NCBI RefSeq assembly: GCF_018310535.1
Contig: NZ_CP074102.1
Location: 7,626,001-7,690,000, forward strand
Length of the DNA: 64,000 nucleotides
Reading direction: 5' to 3'
Origin: Streptomyces mirabilis
Lineage (GTDB): Bacteria > Actinomycetota > Actinomycetes > Streptomycetales > Streptomycetaceae
Shown here: positions 60,558 to 64,000 of the stretch, one piece after another
How positions within the stretch are numbered: the first letter of the stretch is position 1
Layout of the letters: every line of letters starts with the position of its first letter
Position numbers and translations under genes: made by a program
Notes under the pieces: generated by a model
What the model saw: the letters and a program-made list of their open reading frames with translations, nothing else
The model's database searches: none
Told to the model about the DNA's origin: nothing

Positions 60558-61231
60558 TGTCCCGCGCGGCACTACTCGTCCTGGCCGACGGCCGCTTCCC
60601 CGCCGGTGGGCACGCCCACTCCGGCGGGGCCGAGGCGGCCGTCAAGGCCGGGCGGATCAGCGGGGCGGAGAGCCTGGAGGACTTCTGCCGGGGACGACTG
60701 CACACGGCGGGGCTGGTGTCGGCGGCCCTGGCCGCGGCGGCCGCGCTCGGGGTCGATCCGGCGCTGCTGGACTCGGCCGCGGACGCGCGTACGCCGTCGC
60801 CGGCCCTGCGGGTCGCCGCGCGGCGGCTCGGGCGGCAGCTGATGCGGGCGGCTCGGGCGGCCTGGCCGTCCGGGGAGCTCGACGCGCTGGCGCGGGCCTT
60901 TCCCAAGGGAGCGCATCAGCCGGTCGTACTGGGGCTGGCGGCGCGGGCCGCCGGGCTCGGGCCCGAGGACGCCGCGTACTGCTCCGCGTACGAGAGCGTC
61001 AGCGGTCCGGCGACCGCGACCGTACGGTTGCTGAGCCTTGATCCGTTCGATGCCACCGGGGTGCTGGCCCGGCTCGCGCCGGAACTGGACGTCGTGGCGC
61101 GTGCGGCGGCCGACGCGGCGCGGAACGTGGCCGACGGTGGGGTCGACGCGTTGCCCGCGGTGTCCGCTCCGCTCTTGGAGATCAGTGCGCAGGCGCATGC
61201 CGCCTGGGCTGTACGGCTCTTCGCGTCGTAG
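60557..61231 (+). CDS. ureF: urease accessory protein UreF
   Basis: A 224-residue all-helical accessory protein that, with UreD and UreG, loads nickel into Ure[21 protein letters not shown] at the N-terminus and [20 protein letters not shown] are typical. It is coupled to ureC. A common repeat lies between it and ureG. Confidence 0.9.
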   Translation: MSRAALLVLADGRFPAGGHAHSGGAEAAVKAGRISGAESLEDFCRGRLHTAGLVSAALAAAAALGVDPALLDSAADARTPSPALRVAARRLGRQLMRAARAAWPSGELDALARAFPKGAHQPVVLGLAARAAGLGPEDAAYCSAYESVSGPATATVRLLSLDPFDATGVLARLAPELDVVARAAADAARNVADGGVDALPAVSAPLLEISAQAHAAWAVRLFAS

Positions 61232-61262
61232 GCGGATCGCCTCCGCCGCCTCTGCCATGTCC

Positions 61263-61290
61263 TCTGGGGGCTCCGCCCCCAGACCCCCGT
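61263..61290. repeat. common Streptomyces intergenic repeat in the urease operon
   Basis: TGGGGGCTCCGCCCCCA followed by GACCCCCGT is a frequent Streptomyces intergenic element (from memory). TGGGGGC/GCCCCCA forms a 7-bp stem over TCC. Between ureF and ureG it could stabilise or attenuate the downstream transcript. Confidence 0.55.
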
Positions 61291-61325
61291 ATCGGGGTGA
61301 AAGTCAAAACCTCGGAGCCGCCATC

Positions 61326-62009
61326 ATGCATCTCGACCACGATCACTCCCACGACGGGGCCTCCGCCGTCAGTGCCGACGCTCGTCGGCCCGACGGCTCG
61401 CGGCGCGCTCTGCGCATCGGGCTCGGTGGGCCCGTCGGGTCCGGGAAGACGGCGACCGTCGCCGCGCTCTGCCGGGCGCTGCGGGACGAGCTGTCGCTCG
61501 CGGTCGTCACGAACGACATCTACACGCGGGAGGACGCCGAGTTCCTGCTGCGGGAGGCCGTGCTGCCGCCGGAGCGGATCACCGCCGTGGAGACGGGGGC
61601 GTGCCCTCACACCGCGATCCGGGACGACATCTCCGCGAACCTCGAAGCGGTGGAGGACCTGGAGGACGAGGTGGGGCCGCTGGACCTCATCCTCGTCGAG
61701 TCCGGGGGTGACAACCTCACCGCGACGTTCTCCAAGGGGTTGGTGGACGCGCAGGTCTTCGTCATCGACGTGGCGGGCGGGGACGACATTCCGCGCAAGG
61801 GCGGGCCTGGTGTCACCACCGCCGACCTGCTCGTCGTCAACAAGACCGACCTCGCGCCGTACGTGGGGTCCGACCTGGGGCGGATGGCCGCCGACGCCAA
61901 GGCGCAGCGGGCCGAGCTGCCCGTCGTCTTCCAGTCGCTGCGGACCGAGGCCGGGGTGACGGCCGTCGCGGACTGGGTGCGGGAACGGCTGGCCGCGTGG
62001 ACGGCATGA
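61326..62009 (+). CDS. ureG: urease accessory GTPase UreG
   Basis: A 227-residue SIMIBI GTPase that drives nickel insertion. P-loop GPVGSGKT is near residues 35-42, the metal motif is [13 protein letters not shown] (Cys-Pro-His) near 86-98, and [10 protein letters not shown] gives base specificity. The extra N-terminus [11 protein letters not shown] is His/Asp-rich and may bind nickel, useful as no ureE is present. It overlaps ureD by 4 bp. Confidence 0.95.
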   Translation: MHLDHDHSHDGASAVSADARRPDGSRRALRIGLGGPVGSGKTATVAALCRALRDELSLAVVTNDIYTREDAEFLLREAVLPPERITAVETGACPHTAIRDDISANLEAVEDLEDEVGPLDLILVESGGDNLTATFSKGLVDAQVFVIDVAGGDDIPRKGGPGVTTADLLVVNKTDLAPYVGSDLGRMAADAKAQRAELPVVFQSLRTEAGVTAVADWVRERLAAWTA

Positions 62010-62767
62010 CCACAGCGGGAGTGCGGGCCACCGCACGGATCGGCGCACGGGCCGACGGGCGCGGCCGTACCGCGCTGCCCGTGCTGGAGGGAGAGGGGCC
62101 GCTCGCGCTGCGGCGCACCCGGGCGAGCGGGGACGAGGCACGCGTCCTGCTTGTCGGGGCGATGAGCGGACCGCTCGGCGGTGACCGCTTCGCCGTGGAG
62201 GCGGAGGTGGGGGAGGGGGCCCGGCTGCACGTCGGATCGGCCGCCGCGACCATCGCCCTGCCGGGACAGGCCAAGGGCGAGGCCCGTTACGATGTGCGGC
62301 TCGACGTGTCCGGCGGGGGTGAACTGCGCTGGCTGCCCGAGCAGTTGATCTCCGCCCAGGAGAGTGACCTGTATGTGTCCTCGCGCGTCGAGCTCCGGTC
62401 GGGCGCGCGGCTCGTCTTCCGGGAGGAGCAGGTGCTCGGGCGCGTCGGCGAGCAACCCGGACGGCTCACCAGTCGTCTTGTCGTGCGGCTCGACGGACGG
62501 CCGCTGCTGGACCAGGAGCTGTCGTGCGGCCCCGGCGCACCCGGTGGCTGGGACGGTCCCGCGGTACTCGGGGGACATCGGGCTCTGGGTCAGCTCGTCG
62601 TCGTACGGCCGGAGTTCGAGCGCGAGCCGCCGCAGGCGCGGCTGTTGGGGGAGTACGCGGCCCTCATGCCGCTCGCCGGGCCCGCGGCCCTGGTGAGTGC
62701 CCTGGCGCCGGACGCGCTGCGGCTGCGGCGGGTACTGGACGAGGCCTTGCGCGCACTCGACCGATAA
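62006..62767 (+). CDS. ureD: urease accessory protein UreD
   Basis: A 253-residue UreD/Ure[41 protein letters not shown] and [20 protein letters not shown] are family blocks. ATG 62006 overlaps the ureG stop (ATGA); GTG 61997 is possible but less likely. Last gene of the operon; no clear terminator was seen after it. Confidence 0.9.
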   Translation: MTTAGVRATARIGARADGRGRTALPVLEGEGPLALRRTRASGDEARVLLVGAMSGPLGGDRFAVEAEVGEGARLHVGSAAATIALPGQAKGEARYDVRLDVSGGGELRWLPEQLISAQESDLYVSSRVELRSGARLVFREEQVLGRVGEQPGRLTSRLVVRLDGRPLLDQELSCGPGAPGGWDGPAVLGGHRALGQLVVVRPEFEREPPQARLLGEYAALMPLAGPAALVSALAPDALRLRRVLDEALRALDR

Positions 62768-62908
62768 GTCGATAAGTACTCTCCGCTCAACGGGACTTGG
62801 TACTCCGGTTATCGGAATGGTAAAGAAGGCCGGTCACCCCTGTTCTCAGGGACCTCACAGCCGAAAGGATCCCCGTACCAATCGCAACGATGTACGGGGA
62901 GGTCCCAC
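62768..62908. other. intergenic region with SD-pairing hairpin before tap
   Basis: This region begins with a doubled GATAAGT (near 62764-62780). A 9-bp stem TCCCCGTAC (62870-62878) with GTACGGGGA (62892-62900) over 13 nt pairs with part of the ribosome site GGGGAGG (62896-62902) of the next gene. It could mask translation of the aminopeptidase. Confidence 0.5.
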
Positions 62909-64000
62909 TTGAGGGCTAAGAGACCGACGAGACGCCTGACCGCGTTCGCTTCGGCCGGAGCACTCGTCACGGCGACCCTGATAGCCGGAGCCGTCGCGGC
63001 GCCGTCGGCCACCGCCGACTCGCGTCACGGTCAGGACCGTGAGGCCCGCGGCGCGGCGATCGCCGCCGCCCGAGCCTCGAAGGCCGGGATCAACTGGCAG
63101 GACTGCCCTGCGGACTGGGGCTTCGAGAAGCCGATCCAGTGCGGCTGGGTGTCCGTCCCGCTCGACTACGCCCACCCGTACGGCAAGCAGATCAAGCTCG
63201 CCGTCGACCGCATCGGGAACACCGGGACCAAGGCGGAGCGCCAGGGCGCGCTCGTCTACAACCCGGGTGGCCCCGGTGGTTCGGGCATGCGCTTCCCGCG
63301 CCGCGTCACCACCAAGGCCCCGCTGTGGGTGAACACCTCGAAGGCGTACGACTTCGTGGGCTTCGACCCGCGCGGTGTCGGCCACTCGGCCCCGATCTCC
63401 TGCATTGACCCTCAGGAGTTCGTGAAGGCGCCCAAGGCCGACCCGGTGCCGGACTCCGAGGCCGACAAGCGCGTCCAGCGCAAGCTCGCCGCCGCGTACG
63501 CGGACGGCTGTGCCAAGCGCAGCGGCAAGGCGATGCTGGCGCAGATGACCACGCCCAACACCGCCCGCGACCTGGATGTCATCCGGGCCGCACTCGGTGA
63601 GAAGAAGCTCAACTACCTGGGCGTCTCCTACGGCACGTACCTCGGCGCCGTCTACGGCACCCTGTTCCCGGGCCACGTCCGCCGCATGGTCGTCGACAGT
63701 GTCGTCAACCCGGCGAAGGAGAACATCTGGTACCAGGCCAACCTGGAGCAGGACATCGCCTTCGAGGGCCGCTGGAAGGACTGGGAGGACTGGGTCGCCA
63801 AGAACGACGCCGCCTTCCACCTCGGCGACACCCGCGCCAAGGTCCAGGACCAGTGGCTGAAGCTGCGGGCCACCGCGAAGAAGAGCCCGCTCGGTGGCGT
63901 CGTCGGCCCCGCCGAACTGATCTCCTTCTTCCAGAGCGCCCCGTACTACGACTCGTCGTGGGTGCCGGTCGCGACGGCGTTCAGCAAGTACGTCGCCGGT
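62909..64000 (+). CDS. tap: secreted tripeptidyl aminopeptidase (alpha/beta hydrolase), partial
   Basis: The frame from TTG 62909 stays open to the window end (364 codons). A Sec signal is visible: RRLTAFASAGALVTATLIAG ending PSATA near residue 35. The catalytic domain shows VYNPGGPGGSGM (oxyanion), GFDPRGVGHS and the nucleophile elbow GVSYGTYLGAVY near residue 238. GGGGAGG lies 6 nt upstream of the TTG. The enzyme family removes tripeptides from protein N-termini outside the cell; the Asp and His of the triad lie beyond the window. Confidence 0.9.
   Translation, partial: MRAKRPTRRLTAFASAGALVTATLIAGAVAAPSATADSRHGQDREARGAAIAAARASKAGINWQDCPADWGFEKPIQCGWVSVPLDYAHPYGKQIKLAVDRIGNTGTKAERQGALVYNPGGPGGSGMRFPRRVTTKAPLWVNTSKAYDFVGFDPRGVGHSAPISCIDPQEFVKAPKADPVPDSEADKRVQRKLAAAYADGCAKRSGKAMLAQMTTPNTARDLDVIRAALGEKKLNYLGVSYGTYLGAVYGTLFPGHVRRMVVDSVVNPAKENIWYQANLEQDIAFEGRWKDWEDWVAKNDAAFHLGDTRAKVQDQWLKLRATAKKSPLGGVVGPAELISFFQSAPYYDSSWVPVATAFSKYVAG

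Noticed and set aside
58782..60572. 596-codon minus frame opposite ureC
   Set aside because: UreC motifs on the plus strand are decisive.

Overview
The window looks like a stretch of chromosome from a Streptomyces or very close relative. G+C is very high, third positions are almost all G or C, and GTG/TTG starts are frequent. The gene set is typical of the genus: a WhiJ-like XRE/DUF397/anti-sigma trio, ureABCFGD without ureE, bioBAD facing bioF, a tripeptidyl aminopeptidase next to urease, and MocR, ROK, GntR and SigJ-type regulators. From memory, the urease-tap and bio neighbourhoods match the core-chromosome order in S. coelicolor; I could not run a comparison. I saw no rRNA, tRNA or CRISPR array.

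Layout. 1-6.2 kb: a partial APC permease (minus), a gene-poor GC-rich spacer, a YigZ/IMPACT protein, and the sbcD-sbcC nuclease pair with a possible 27-codon micro-ORF bridging them. 6.2-13 kb: Lrp/rhodanese, LysR/metallo-beta-lactamase, a DUF885 metallopeptidase, and Lrp/trans-sulfuration enzyme. 13-20.9 kb: ACT-GNAT, a PhoD phosphatase with a possible PHO box, divergent MocR/EamA, an alpha/beta hydrolase, and a SigJ-type sigma factor. 21-27.3 kb: a GntR gene with a DasR-like operator, a ROK regulator, and a two-component system divergent from a two-gene ABC exporter. 27.3-32.3 kb: Mug, purB, and a ferredoxin/reductase/P450 operon.

33.1-36.2 kb is the most unusual part. The 3' end of an SGNH hydrolase gene appears to have been displaced by about 1.9 kb. 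That segment carries an integrase relic, a small ORF and two coupled paralogous membrane proteins. The original C-terminal tail still lies at the far edge, behind a degenerate direct repeat.

36.2-48.3 kb: a pair of CorC/CNNM proteins, GNAT, an F420-type LLM oxidoreductase, a MacB-like ABC system, an RHH/Fic-like toxin-antitoxin pair, a methyltransferase, and a secreted lipase divergent from a LuxR/LAL-like regulator. 48.3-52.9 kb: biotin synthesis (bioB-bioA-bioD against bioF). 52.9-55.4 kb: the XRE/DUF397/HATPase locus and a DUF6328 membrane protein. 55.5-58 kb: an NlpC/P60 hydrolase under a likely c-di-AMP riboswitch, a ClpP paralogue, and a Phd/YefM antitoxin. 58.1-64 kb: the urease operon behind a GlnR-type box, then a secreted tripeptidyl aminopeptidase that runs off the window.

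Many genes are divergent regulator/target pairs with readable palindromes between them. Several promoters look leaderless, with a -10 box 6-8 nt before the start. Short tandem arrays (9, 16, 21 and 23 bp units) recur at gene ends. TTA codons, a sign of possible bldA control, occur in the XRE regulator and in one hypothetical gene.
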